From Acinetobacter calcoaceticus (GTDB lineage Bacteria > Pseudomonadota > Gammaproteobacteria > Pseudomonadales > Moraxellaceae), in assembly GCF_016508255.1 (NCBI RefSeq), contig NZ_JADVKT010000010.1:1-64000 (forward strand): 64,000 nucleotides of DNA, read 5' to 3'. Under the pieces are notes generated by a model, which did not search any database, was not told the DNA's origin, and saw only the letters and a program-made list of their open reading frames with translations. The position numbers and the translations under genes were made by a program. Shown piece after piece: positions 47,438-56,339 of the stretch (within the stretch, counting starts at the first letter, position 1; every line of letters starts with the position of its first letter).

Positions 47438-48073
47438 TTACGGCTTGATCAGACCATAACGGATCGCAAGATGAGTTAGTTTAACGTCACTATCGATGGC
47501 TAGTTTTTCAAAAATACGGTAGCGGTAAGTATTTACCGTTTTGACACTTACAAAAAGTTTATCCGCAATTTCTTGAGCGCTAATACAATTTACAACCATC
47601 ATTGCAACTTGCATTTCTCGTTCTGATAGGGCGTCAAAAGGTGATTGTTGTGTGTCCGACAGATAAGAACTCGCCAACTGCTCGGCAATATCAGCACTGA
47701 AGTATTTGCCGCCTTGCATAACTTTGTTGATTGCCCGAACCATTTCTGTAATTGGAGCACCTTTAGTGATATAGCCTTTAGCTCCTGCTTTAAGCAGAAG
47801 AGAAGGGTAAGGTTCCTCTGATAAACCACTTACAGCAATAACTTTTGTATCTGGTGCGGTTTGTAGTAAACGGCGTGTTGTTTCTACGCCCCCGATGCCT
47901 GGCATGTTGACATCAAGTAGCACAACTTGAGGATGTTTCTGACGAACAATAGCAATTGCTTCTTCACCCGATTCGGCTTGTCCAATGACCTCTACATCGG
48001 CATGATCTTCTAACATACGGCAAATGCCTGTACGTACAAGTTCATGGTCATCCACAACTAAAACTGTAATCAA
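47438..48073 (-). CDS. gacA: response regulator GacA (UvrY/NarL family)
   Basis: 211 aa from TTG at 48073, chosen because a perfect AGGAGGT ribosome site sits 4 bp upstream; the frame opens further upstream but without support. Receiver domain 1-120: VLVVDDHELVRTGICRML, phospho-Asp in VVLLDVNMPGIGG, and KGYITKGAP. LuxR-type HTH: FDALSEREMQVAMMV...KTVNTYRYRIFEKL. The HTH and overall sequence closely follow Pseudomonas GacA. GacA phosphorylated by GacS activates transcription of Rsm RNAs; a candidate GacA box and Rsm-like RNA lie at 2.66-2.85 kb of this window. gacS is not here; pilSR follow. Confidence 0.93.
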   Translation of the reverse strand: MITVLVVDDHELVRTGICRMLEDHADVEVIGQAESGEEAIAIVRQKHPQVVLLDVNMPGIGGVETTRRLLQTAPDTKVIAVSGLSEEPYPSLLLKAGAKGYITKGAPITEMVRAINKVMQGGKYFSADIAEQLASSYLSDTQQSPFDALSEREMQVAMMVVNCISAQEIADKLFVSVKTVNTYRYRIFEKLAIDSDVKLTHLAIRYGLIKP

Positions 48074-48285
48074 GAAGACCTCCTTTCTTTCAAAAAACAA
48101 GTTTTTTGTTACATAAAGCAAAATTAGCTTGCAATGGAATGACAAAATTAGCAATCCTATTCTTATATAGTGAGCGAATAGTTGTGCACAATTGTGTCGG
48201 TAAAAGCGTTATACCTTATACCTCAAATGTAAGGCATAATTATAGTAAGCGCAAATGTGTATCACCCTGAGTCGAGTATTGTGCC

Positions 48286-49332
48286 GTGAAAAATTCTAAA
48301 AAGTCTTTAATACATGTGCTAAGCATGTCTATTTTGCTTAGTTTGAGTTCAACAAGCTTTGCAGAACTCGTCAATAACCCGTCCTCAGGGAGTAGTGGTA
48401 CTGCAAGCTTAAATTGGTCTTCAGCTGATGCTAGCCAATTTTTGAATGAGGAAGATGATGAACCAACTCCGCAAGGTTCAACATCTGTAACCACAACATT
48501 GCGTGGTGGTAATGCACCGAAAGTTATAGCATCAGCTCCTAAGTTTGCTCCAATTCGTGATACGAATGGTTACAATGCTCAGCCGAGTGTAAGTGCTCGA
48601 GCTGCATTGGTAATGGATGCGCAAACTGGTGAAGTGCTGTTTAGTAAAAACACCAATGCTTCTGTGCCAATTGCATCTATTACCAAGTTGATGACAGCAG
48701 TGGTAACGGCAGATGCTCGTTTAAACATGTCTGAAGAAATTATGCTTGAGCAAATTGATTTTGCAGGTGCAAACGGTAAAAATTCAAGTTCAACACTGCG
48801 TGTTGGCGACAAGATGAACCGTGCAGAAGTATTATTGTTTGCTTTAATGAAGTCCGAAAATCCGGCAGCAGCGGCTTTAGCGCGTACTTATCCGGGTGGT
48901 CGTCCTGCATTCGTAGCTGCGATGAATGCCAAAGCACGTTCTTTGGGTATGAGTGCAACTCATTATTACGAATCAACTGGTTTAGACCCACGTAATGTAT
49001 CTTCTGCACGTGACTTAGGAATTTTGGCGAGTACAGCATCTCAATATGGTTTAATTCGTCAATTTTCAACAACACCAACCTATGATTTCAACTTAGGTTA
49101 TCGTGTACTCAAATCGAACAACACCAATGCTTTAGTTCGTAATGGTGGTTGGAATATTAACTTGTCTAAGACTGGTTATATTAATGAAGCAGGTCGCTGT
49201 GTTGTTATGCATACCACTGTAAACTCACGTCCAGCCGTGATTGTATTACTTGGTGAGCCAAGTACGCAGGCACGTAATAATGATGCAACTAACCTATTGG
49301 GTTGGTTAAGTAATTTACCAAAACGTATTTAA
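48286..49332 (+). CDS. pbpG: D-alanyl-D-alanine endopeptidase (PBP7/8)
   Basis: 348 aa, signal peptide to about residue 26 (SSTSFA). The acidic Ser/Thr-rich linker (30-90) is followed by an S11 peptidase domain. Active-site triads are S-x-x-K in PIASITKLMTAVV, S-x-N in MKSENPAAA, and K-T-G in NLSKTGYINEAG. PBP7/8 cleaves peptidoglycan cross-links in the periplasm. In A. baumannii pbpG is known to contribute to survival in serum and tissue. The start is GTG with a weak ribosome site. Divergent from gacA. Confidence 0.92.
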   Translation: MKNSKKSLIHVLSMSILLSLSSTSFAELVNNPSSGSSGTASLNWSSADASQFLNEEDDEPTPQGSTSVTTTLRGGNAPKVIASAPKFAPIRDTNGYNAQPSVSARAALVMDAQTGEVLFSKNTNASVPIASITKLMTAVVTADARLNMSEEIMLEQIDFAGANGKNSSSTLRVGDKMNRAEVLLFALMKSENPAAAALARTYPGGRPAFVAAMNAKARSLGMSATHYYESTGLDPRNVSSARDLGILASTASQYGLIRQFSTTPTYDFNLGYRVLKSNNTNALVRNGGWNINLSKTGYINEAGRCVVMHTTVNSRPAVIVLLGEPSTQARNNDATNLLGWLSNLPKRI

Positions 49333-49343
49333 TTTAAATATTC

Positions 49344-49377
49344 TAAAAACGCTTCTATCAAGAAGCGTTTTTTTTAT
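49344..49377 (+). terminator. terminator of pbpG
   Basis: AAAAACGCTTCT-ATCA-AGAAGCGTTTTTTTT. Confidence 0.85.
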
Positions 49378-49393
49378 GACTGTTAAAAAGGCA

Positions 49394-49427
49394 TAAAAAA
49401 ACGGCTGTGTTGAACAGCCGTTTTTAT
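49394..49427 (-). terminator. terminator of thrC
   Basis: Minus strand AAAAACGGCTGT-TCAAC-ACAGCCGTTTTTT, placed back-to-back with the pbpG terminator. Confidence 0.85.
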
Positions 49428-49440
49428 GAAAACTCAGATT

Positions 49441-50580
49441 TTACATATTAGATAAAATCGAATCTTTTACTTGGCTCATTGTCGCATCAATTGACAACAT
49501 AACTGCATCAGCACATTGTTTAATTGCAGTATCTGGGTCTTTCAAGCCATTACCAGTTACTGTACATACAATGACCGAACCTTCAGCAATTTTACCTGCT
49601 TTAATGTCACGGATTGCGCCGCCAATAGAAGCAGCAGATGCTGGCTCAACAAATACACCTTCATACATAGAAAGTAAGCGCTGAGCTTCTAAAATTTCGT
49701 TGTCTTGAAGTTCATCAAACCAACCTTTAGAGTCGCGTACTACTGCTTTAGCATGGTTCCAGCTTTGTGGGTTACCAATACGGATTGCAGTTGCAACTGT
49801 TTCTGGGTTTTCAACTGGAGCGCCACGTAAGAATGGAGCTGCGCCAGAAGCCTGATAACCTACCATCGTTGGTAAACCTTCAGGTTTTGGACCAGTAAAC
49901 TGATCTGTCGCTGCATCATAAATTACTTGTTCAAACTGATCAGCAGGTTGATTTGCTACTGCTTCAGTGTAACCCATCCAGTGAGCTGTGATGTTACCCG
50001 CGTTACCTACAGGTAAGCAGTGATAATCAGGTGCACGGCCTAAAGCTTCAACGATTTCATAAGCAATGGTTTTTTGACCTTGCAAACGGTAAGGGTTGAT
50101 TGAGTTTACAATCGTTACAGGTGCTTGATCAGCAACTTCTTTTACAAGACGCATACCATCATCGAAGTTACCACGAATTTGCATAGTGATCGCACCATAC
50201 ATCATCGCTTGCGCCATTTTACCCATTGCAATTTTGCCTTCTGGAATCAAAACAAATGCTTTGATACCTGCGCGTGCAGCATAGGCAGCAGCAGCAGCAG
50301 AAGTGTTACCAGTAGATGCACAGATAATCGCTTTAGAACCTTCTTCAACCGCTTTGGTTACAGCCATGGTCATACCACGGTCTTTAAATGAACCAGTTGG
50401 GTTTAAACCCTCATATTTCACATAAATTTCAACATCTTTGCCAATAATACGTGGAATATTCTCTAGTTTAATGAGTGGGGTGTTGCCTTCACCCAAAGAG
50501 ATAGCACGAGTAGTTGCCGAAACTGGCAAACGGTCACGATAACGATCTACAAGACCAGTATAACGATTGGCATTAGACAT
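49441..50580 (-). CDS. thrC: threonine synthase
   Basis: 379 aa, the short (class-2-like) form of threonine synthase. PLP lysine in NPTGSFKDRGMTMAV (about 54-68); CASTGNTSAAAAAYAARAG (about 83-101); phosphate loop PVGNAGNITAHWMGY; and VCTVTGNGLKDP near the end. It converts O-phosphohomoserine to threonine. It lies 55 bp after hom on the same strand, giving a hom-thrC operon. Confidence 0.95.
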   Translation of the reverse strand: MSNANRYTGLVDRYRDRLPVSATTRAISLGEGNTPLIKLENIPRIIGKDVEIYVKYEGLNPTGSFKDRGMTMAVTKAVEEGSKAIICASTGNTSAAAAAYAARAGIKAFVLIPEGKIAMGKMAQAMMYGAITMQIRGNFDDGMRLVKEVADQAPVTIVNSINPYRLQGQKTIAYEIVEALGRAPDYHCLPVGNAGNITAHWMGYTEAVANQPADQFEQVIYDAATDQFTGPKPEGLPTMVGYQASGAAPFLRGAPVENPETVATAIRIGNPQSWNHAKAVVRDSKGWFDELQDNEILEAQRLLSMYEGVFVEPASAASIGGAIRDIKAGKIAEGSVIVCTVTGNGLKDPDTAIKQCADAVMLSIDATMSQVKDSILSNM

Positions 50581-50634
50581 GATGGTGTTCCAATTAGAGG
50601 TGAAGCGGGAGAGGGAATCTTTCCCTCAACCTGA

Positions 50635-51936
50635 TTAACTATCGAGCGATTCTAAACGAATTCTTACGATTTCGCCACGAATTGCAGGTAATGCTTGGAT
50701 TTGTGCAAGAGCCTCATCCATTTTAGATTCAACGATTGGATCGGTCAGAATCACGATTGGAATAAGATCTTTTAAACGAGATTGTTGCATGATGGCATCA
50801 ATACTAATTCCAGCGCGGCTTAAGATAGTAGTAACATCTGCAAGTACGCCAGTTTGGTCTTCAGCATTTAAGCGGATGTAATAACCTGTGGTCATTTCTT
50901 CACGGCTTAAAATTGGCACATTTGTTAATGCTTCAAAAGCCAACTGAGGAATCGTCCCAGCACCATCTTCGGTATAAGAGATGTCACGAACAATATCAAT
51001 CACATCGGCAACAACAGCAGAAGCTGTTGGGCCAGCACCAGCACCAGCACCATAATAAAGTGTAGGGCCTACAGCATGTGCTTGAACTAAAACAGCATTT
51101 TTAACGCCGTTTACATTTGCAATAAGCTGCTCATCTGGAATGAGTGTTGGATGAACACGTAGTTCAATACCCTTTTCAGCGCGGCGTGCAATGCCGAGGT
51201 GTTTAATGCGGAAACCAAGCTCTTCGGCATATTTCACATCTTGTGCGGTAATTTTACTAATACCTTCGGTATAGACCTTATCGAACTGAAGAGGAATACC
51301 AAATGCACAAGACGCTAAAATTGTAAGTTTGTGCGCAGCATCAATACCTTCAACGTCAAACGTTGGATCTGCTTCTGCATAACCAAGTTCTTGAGCTTCT
51401 TTTAATACATCATCAAATGCACGACCTTTTTCACGCATTTCAGTCAGAATAAAGTTGCCTGTACCATTAATGATGCCTGCCAACCATTCAATATGGTTTG
51501 CAGCAAGGCCTTCGCGGATGACTTTAATAATTGGAATGCCGCCAGCAACTGCTGCTTCATAGGCAATTTGTACAGCATTATCTTCAGCTGCTTTAAATAA
51601 TTCATTGCCATGTTCAGCGAGCAAAGCTTTGTTTGCAGTCACGACTTGTTTGCCGTGTTTGATCGCTTCCATGATAACTTCGTAAGCAGGGTGTATCCCG
51701 CCCATCACTTCAACAACCATATCAACATCTGGTTGACGAACGATATCCAGTAAATCTGCGCTTTGTTTAATCCCTTCCAATTCGAGATCTGGACGAGGAC
51801 GGCGTGTTCCAACGTGGGTAATTTGAATTTCTCGACCGGTGCGACGTTTAATTTCAGCGGCATTTTCTTGTAGTAGTTTAAGGGCTCCTCCACCTACGGT
51901 TCCTAGACCGAGTATTGCCAGGCGAACTGGTTTCAC
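50635..51936 (-). CDS. hom: homoserine dehydrogenase
   Basis: 433 aa from GTG at 51936, where GGAG lies 8 bp upstream; an in-frame ATG 12 bp earlier (51948) overlaps that site. The NAD(P) fold is KPVRLAILGLGTVGGGAL. The family signature is GIINGTGNFILTEMREKGRAFDDVLKEAQELGYAEADPTFDVEGIDAAHKL region (about 150-200), with the catalytic lysine/aspartate area following. A C-terminal ACT domain (about 350-425) gives allosteric control, probably by threonine. It makes homoserine from aspartate semialdehyde. Confidence 0.95.
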   Translation of the reverse strand: MKPVRLAILGLGTVGGGALKLLQENAAEIKRRTGREIQITHVGTRRPRPDLELEGIKQSADLLDIVRQPDVDMVVEVMGGIHPAYEVIMEAIKHGKQVVTANKALLAEHGNELFKAAEDNAVQIAYEAAVAGGIPIIKVIREGLAANHIEWLAGIINGTGNFILTEMREKGRAFDDVLKEAQELGYAEADPTFDVEGIDAAHKLTILASCAFGIPLQFDKVYTEGISKITAQDVKYAEELGFRIKHLGIARRAEKGIELRVHPTLIPDEQLIANVNGVKNAVLVQAHAVGPTLYYGAGAGAGPTASAVVADVIDIVRDISYTEDGAGTIPQLAFEALTNVPILSREEMTTGYYIRLNAEDQTGVLADVTTILSRAGISIDAIMQQSRLKDLIPIVILTDPIVESKMDEALAQIQALPAIRGEIVRIRLESLDS

Positions 51937-52106
51937 GTCACACTCCATTCATCATTTAATCATTTAGTTGAAGCTAGATCATAGCTAAAAAAAACGCCAG
52001 ACTCTAGCGCTTTTAGTGCCTGTTCAATCAATTAGAGTGCGATGTTTGGAAAAGAAGAGTAGATCAGTCTTTAAACACAGGTAGGTAAAGTATTATTTAT
52101 TGAAAA

Positions 52107-52140
52107 AACAAAGCGCTGCAATGAGAGCAGCGCTTTTCTT
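52107..52140 (-). terminator. terminator of the DsbC-like gene
   Basis: Minus strand AAAAGCGCTGC-TCTCATT-GCAGCGCTTTG then TTTTTTC. Confidence 0.8.
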
Positions 52141-52179
52141 AAGAGATAGATGATTAATCATTCATCAACTTTAAGTCGA

Positions 52180-52992
52180 TTATTTATCCAGACGTTTAAT
52201 TAATTCATCCGGTGTTAGGTATCCACCCAAGTACTCGCCATCAACATTATAAATTGCTGGTGTTCCGTTTACACCCATGTTTAAGCCAAGTTGATATTGC
52301 TCTCGAACAGGGTTTTTACATTGAGCAGGTGGAATGTTGACACCTTGTACTGCTTGGCTAAAGGCAGCTTTACGATCTGCGCTACACCATACAGCTTCCA
52401 TGGTCGGCATAAATTGTTCACCGCGTGGCCAAGCGATATAACGAACCTCAATGCCCTTTTCATTAATTTCGGGTATGTGTTCATGTAGCTTATGGCAATA
52501 AGGACAACTTGCATCGGTAAACACATAGATCACGTGTTTAGCCTTACCTTTTGCAGGGTAGACAATAAGATCTTCATTTTTTAAAGCGGCAAGATGCTTT
52601 TTATTTTCTGAGGCTTGAAGGTTATCTCCAATATTATGAAGCTCTTTGCCTCCTAATCGGATTACATCGCCCTGAATTAAATATTTTCCATCACTGGTCG
52701 TATAAACCGAAGTCATACCTTCGAGATTTACCCAATATAAATTAGGAACTTCAGTCGGTTTGATATCTAAAATTTTAGCGTTGATATTTGCGTTCTTAAA
52801 TTGTTTCTGCAAAGTTTCGATCAAACGTTGCTTGGCATTACGTTCGATAATGGTTGAAGCTTCCCCTGTAGCTGGTGCAGTCGCTGTGAGCGAATCTTCT
52901 TTTTGTGGTTTGTTTTCTTTAGAGCAAGCACTGAACAAAAGGCTAGATGCCAGCGTGCAGGCAAGAAAAATTTGAGAGCGGGTAAAAGACAT
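52180..52992 (-). CDS. dsbC: DsbC-type thiol:disulfide interchange protein with lipobox
   Basis: 270 aa. The N-terminal dimerisation domain (about 55-130) is followed by a thioredoxin-fold catalytic domain. Its active site is FTDASCPYCHKLHEH (CPYC, about residue 165), and the cis-proline loop is VNGTPAIYNVDGEYLGGYLTPDEL. A second cysteine pair (CSADRK...AQCKN) is also present as in DsbC. The leader SLLFSACSKENK reads as a lipobox, so this protein may be membrane tethered rather than soluble. It isomerises non-native disulfides in the periplasm. It sits between xerD and hom, the order found in Pseudomonas. Confidence 0.9.
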   Translation of the reverse strand: MSFTRSQIFLACTLASSLLFSACSKENKPQKEDSLTATAPATGEASTIIERNAKQRLIETLQKQFKNANINAKILDIKPTEVPNLYWVNLEGMTSVYTTSDGKYLIQGDVIRLGGKELHNIGDNLQASENKKHLAALKNEDLIVYPAKGKAKHVIYVFTDASCPYCHKLHEHIPEINEKGIEVRYIAWPRGEQFMPTMEAVWCSADRKAAFSQAVQGVNIPPAQCKNPVREQYQLGLNMGVNGTPAIYNVDGEYLGGYLTPDELIKRLDK

Positions 52993-53138
52993 AGATAACC
53001 CTTATTTCATCAGTATTTATAGTCAGAAGTTGCTAAGCATAACAAAAAATCTAATGTGTATTGTTAAAACTTTCTTAACCTTTGTGAACGAAATCAAACG
53101 ATTGATATGAAGTGCTTGCATGGAGCTTTAAAGCTTTC

Positions 53139-54059
53139 TCATCCTCTAGGGTGATGTTTTTCATGTAATTGTTGCATTCGTACTTGTGCAACATGCGTAT
53201 AGATTTGGGTTGTAGATAAGTCGCTATGTCCGAGCAACATTTGCACTACACGTAAATCAGCACCATGATTGAGCAGATGTGTTGCGAATGCATGACGTAA
53301 TGTGTGAGGGGAGAGTTCGGCTTGAATATTTGCTTGTAGTGCATAGCGTTTAATGGCATACCAAAAGTTTTGTCGACTCATAATCCCACCATGTTGGGTC
53401 AAAAAGAGATAGTCAGTCGAGCTTTTGTAGAGTTGAGGCCGAGCATTATTTAAATAACGTTCTACCCACTCACAGGCCACTTGTCCTAGCGGTATCAAAC
53501 GCTCTTTATTGCCTTTACCTGTAACACGTAAATAGCCTTGTTTTAAATTGATGAGCTCCAGTCGCAAGTTAAGTAGCTCTGAAACACGTAAACCACATGC
53601 ATAAAGTACTTCAAACATTGCCCGGTCACGTAAACCAAGTGCTGTATTGATATCTGGTGCCTGAATCAGTGATTCTACATCTTCTTCAGATAGATCTTTG
53701 GGTAATGCTCGTCCAATTTTTGGAGAGTGGTGGGTCGCAACCGGATTGTCACTACGTAATTTCTGTTCACGTAAAAATTTGTAAAACTGACGTAGGGCAG
53801 ATAAGAAGCGGGCAATTGAGCGTGGGCTTTTTCCTGCTTTTGTCAGTTCAATAAGAACATCAGCGATATCGTCGCTTGACCAGTATGGAAGAGCATTCTT
53901 TTTATGAAGTTCACTGCATTGAATGAGGTCGGATAAATATGCATTACGTGTATGTGGACTAACTGTTTGTGCCACTAGATAGTCGCGAAAACCTTGTAAA
54001 AAGCTCAAATATTCAGGAATTTGAACAGGGCTTGGAATACGTGGTTTCTTATTTAACAT
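53139..54059 (-). CDS. xerD: site-specific tyrosine recombinase XerD
   Basis: 306 aa. Core-binding SAM-like domain 15-105, catalytic domain 120-300. The catalytic set is visible: Arg in YACGLRVSELLNL, Lys in VTGKGNKERLIPL, H-x-x-R in LSPHTLRHAFATHLLNHGADLRVVQMLLGHSDLSTTQIYTHV, and the nucleophilic Tyr in QIYTHV. With XerC it resolves chromosome dimers at dif. The xerD-dsbC-hom order supports XerD over XerC or an integron integrase. Confidence 0.94.
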   Translation of the reverse strand: MLNKKPRIPSPVQIPEYLSFLQGFRDYLVAQTVSPHTRNAYLSDLIQCSELHKKNALPYWSSDDIADVLIELTKAGKSPRSIARFLSALRQFYKFLREQKLRSDNPVATHHSPKIGRALPKDLSEEDVESLIQAPDINTALGLRDRAMFEVLYACGLRVSELLNLRLELINLKQGYLRVTGKGNKERLIPLGQVACEWVERYLNNARPQLYKSSTDYLFLTQHGGIMSRQNFWYAIKRYALQANIQAELSPHTLRHAFATHLLNHGADLRVVQMLLGHSDLSTTQIYTHVAQVRMQQLHEKHHPRG

Positions 54060-54145
54060 ACACTACATCCTCTAAACACCTGTACTGTAAAAGAAATTTT
54101 AAGATTTGTCGATTAAACTGAATAAGAAGTGAAATTTAACCTTAT

Positions 54146-54175
54146 TTGGTAATTATTCTCATTTATATGTATACT
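54146..54175 (+). promoter_or_regulatory. Fur box and promoter of feoAB
   Basis: TGGTAATTATTCTCA (54147-54161) matches the 7-1-7 Fur consensus TGATAAT-N-ATTATCA at 12-13 of 14 positions on the minus strand reading TGAGAAT-A-ATTACCA. It overlaps a -35-like TTGGTA (54146-54151); TATACT (54170-54175) is the -10 at 18-bp spacing. Iron-loaded Fur would block RNA polymerase here. Confidence 0.75.
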
Positions 54176-54202
54176 AGAAAAAAAGGTTTAGGATCGGATG
54201 CG

Positions 54203-54466
54203 GTGCGTTTATCAGCTTTAAAAGTGAAGCAAGCGGCGACCATCACCAATGTGAATCGGATATCGATAGAGTCCGAGCAGCAAGATTTGGTCGCAATTCG
54301 TTTGGAAAGTCTGGGCTTTGTGCCAGGCACACGAGTGGAAGTGATTACCAAGGGTATTTTTGGTGGTGATCCGATCTTGATCCAAATTGGCTTTACTCGT
54401 TTCGCTTTACGTAAAGCAGAAGCGGAAAAAATCGAAATTCAAGTAGAAAAAGGAGTACCCGCATGA
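54203..54466 (+). CDS. feoA: ferrous iron transport protein FeoA
   Basis: About 87 aa from GTG at 54203. The frame extends up to TTG 54146, but that lies inside the Fur box and -35, before the inferred transcription start near 54182, so the downstream start is required. It is an SH3-like FeoA domain: VRLSALKVKQAATI, RLESLGFVPGTRVEVITKGIFGGDPILIQIGFTRFALRKAEAEKI. It assists FeoB-mediated Fe(II) uptake. Its 3' end overlaps the feoB ATG by 4 bp (ATGA). Confidence 0.92.
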   Translation: MRLSALKVKQAATITNVNRISIESEQQDLVAIRLESLGFVPGTRVEVITKGIFGGDPILIQIGFTRFALRKAEAEKIEIQVEKGVPA

Positions 54467-56319
54467 GTGATGCGTTACGTATTGCCCTTGTGGGAAACCC
54501 GAACTGTGGTAAAACCTCTCTTTTTAACCATTTAACTGGAACTCGACAAAAAGTTGCAAACTATGCGGGCGTAACTGTTGAGCGTAAAGTAGGTCATTTT
54601 CAGTTACCTTCAGGACGGGCAGTACGTGTACTCGATTTACCGGGTACATATAGTCTCAATGCAACAAGCCCAGATGAAGAAATTACCCGTGACGTTTGCT
54701 TGGGTAAGATTGCAGAAGAAGGGCAGCAAGATGCTTTTTTATGTATTGTCGATGCGACTAACTTAAAATTACATTTAGGGCTAGTGCTCGAAATGATCGA
54801 ACTAGGCCGTCCGATTTTACTTGTACTGAATATGATGGATGAAGCACGTCGTCGTGGCATCCAAATTAATACTCAAAAGCTGTCTCAACGTTTGGGTGTA
54901 CCAGTCGTTGAAACAGTTGCTGTCCGTAATGCGGGTATTGAAAATTTATTACATGCTCTTGATCAAGGAAAGTACAGTGTGCCACACACTGAACTGAGTG
55001 GTTTGACTGGAACTCATCATCAAAAAATCGATATGGTTTTTAAGGATGTTGTTCATTATGTCGACCAGGGAGATAAGCGTACTGATTTTCTAGATCGAAT
55101 TTTCTTACATCCTGTGTTGGGCTTACTTAGTTTGGCCGTGTTGATGTTTATTGTCTTTCAGGCGGTCTTTGCTTGGGCAGAACCTTTTAAAGCAGCGATT
55201 GAAGATGGTGTAATCCCGTGGTTAGGTGAATGGTTAAATGGAGTCATCCATCAACCTGTGTTACGAAGTTTAGTAGTAGATGGAGTTCTAGCGGGCGCAG
55301 GCACAGTATTAGCATTCTTGCCACAAATTTTGATTCTCTTCTTCTTTATTTTAGTTCTGGAAGAGTCAGGTTATTTACCGCGTGCAGCATTCTTGCTTGA
55401 TAAATTAATGTTTAAGGCAGGCTTGAGTGGTCGTTCTTTCATTCCATTATTATCGAGCTTTGCTTGCGCAATTCCCGGCATTATGGCAACCCGAAGTATT
55501 AGTGACCCACGTGACCGTTTTACTACGATCATGGTTGCACCGCTGATGACATGTTCGGCTCGTTTGCCAGTCTATGCTTTATTAATCGGTGCATTTATTC
55601 CAAGCCAAAGTGTTTTTGGCATCTTTAATTTACAGGGCTTGGTGTTGTTTGGTCTCTATATGGCAGGGATTTTAAGTGCACTCTGTGTCGCCTTTGTGAT
55701 GAAGTTTTTACGTAAAGACAAGTCACAACATGCCTTATTGATGGAATTGCCAAGTTACCGTTTTCCAGATCCAAAAAGTATAGCTATTGGCTTGATGGAG
55801 CGTGCAAAGATTTTCTTGCATCGTGTCGGTGGGATTATTGTTGCATTGACCATTATTCTTTGGTTTTTGTGCACATTCCCTCAAGCACCTGAAGGGGCAA
55901 TTCAACCGGCTATTGATTATAGCTTTGCCGGTATGGCAGGGCACTTTATTCAGCCTTTATTTGCTCCAATTGGTTTTAACTGGCAAATCTGTATTGCTTT
56001 AATTCCAGCAATGGCAGCGCGTGAAGTCGTAGTCGCAGCATTAGGTACAGTTTATGCCTTGTCTGCAACGAGTGATGATGCTGTGGCTCAAGGTTTGTCG
56101 CATCTGATTAGTGCAGATGGCACAGGCTGGTCTTTGGCAACAGGATTGTCGCTTTTAGTGTGGTTCATTTATGCGCCACATTGTTTGGCCACATTGGCAA
56201 CGGTACGACGTGAAACAGGTTCATGGAAACATGTTGCTGTCATGACTGCATATCTGTTCGGCTTGGCTTATTTGGCATCGTTTGTTACCTATCAAATTGC
56301 TTCCCACTATTGGGGTTAA
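54463..56319 (+). CDS. feoB: ferrous iron transporter FeoB
   Basis: 618 aa. An N-terminal G-domain with G1 GNPNCGKTSLFNHLTG, G3 DLPGTYSL and G4 NMMD (about 8-170) is followed by a helical insulation domain and two Gate motifs in the membrane part: ESGYLPRAAFLLDKLM with SFIPLLSSFACAIPGIMATR, and MAAREVVVAALGTVYAL. It moves Fe(II) across the inner membrane using GTP. It is shorter than the ~770-aa E. coli protein but typical of Acinetobacter-like forms. In operon with feoA and the Cys-rich gene. Confidence 0.95.
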   Translation: MSDALRIALVGNPNCGKTSLFNHLTGTRQKVANYAGVTVERKVGHFQLPSGRAVRVLDLPGTYSLNATSPDEEITRDVCLGKIAEEGQQDAFLCIVDATNLKLHLGLVLEMIELGRPILLVLNMMDEARRRGIQINTQKLSQRLGVPVVETVAVRNAGIENLLHALDQGKYSVPHTELSGLTGTHHQKIDMVFKDVVHYVDQGDKRTDFLDRIFLHPVLGLLSLAVLMFIVFQAVFAWAEPFKAAIEDGVIPWLGEWLNGVIHQPVLRSLVVDGVLAGAGTVLAFLPQILILFFFILVLEESGYLPRAAFLLDKLMFKAGLSGRSFIPLLSSFACAIPGIMATRSISDPRDRFTTIMVAPLMTCSARLPVYALLIGAFIPSQSVFGIFNLQGLVLFGLYMAGILSALCVAFVMKFLRKDKSQHALLMELPSYRFPDPKSIAIGLMERAKIFLHRVGGIIVALTIILWFLCTFPQAPEGAIQPAIDYSFAGMAGHFIQPLFAPIGFNWQICIALIPAMAAREVVVAALGTVYALSATSDDAVAQGLSHLISADGTGWSLATGLSLLVWFIYAPHCLATLATVRRETGSWKHVAVMTAYLFGLAYLASFVTYQIASHYWG

Positions 56320-56339
56320 GGCAAGAAAGGAGGTTGTAC

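Noticed and set aside
51985..52016. hairpin with T-run just upstream of hom as a terminator or threonine attenuator
   Set aside because: Stem is short, has mismatches and almost no loop; no leader peptide rich in Thr/Ile codons was found.
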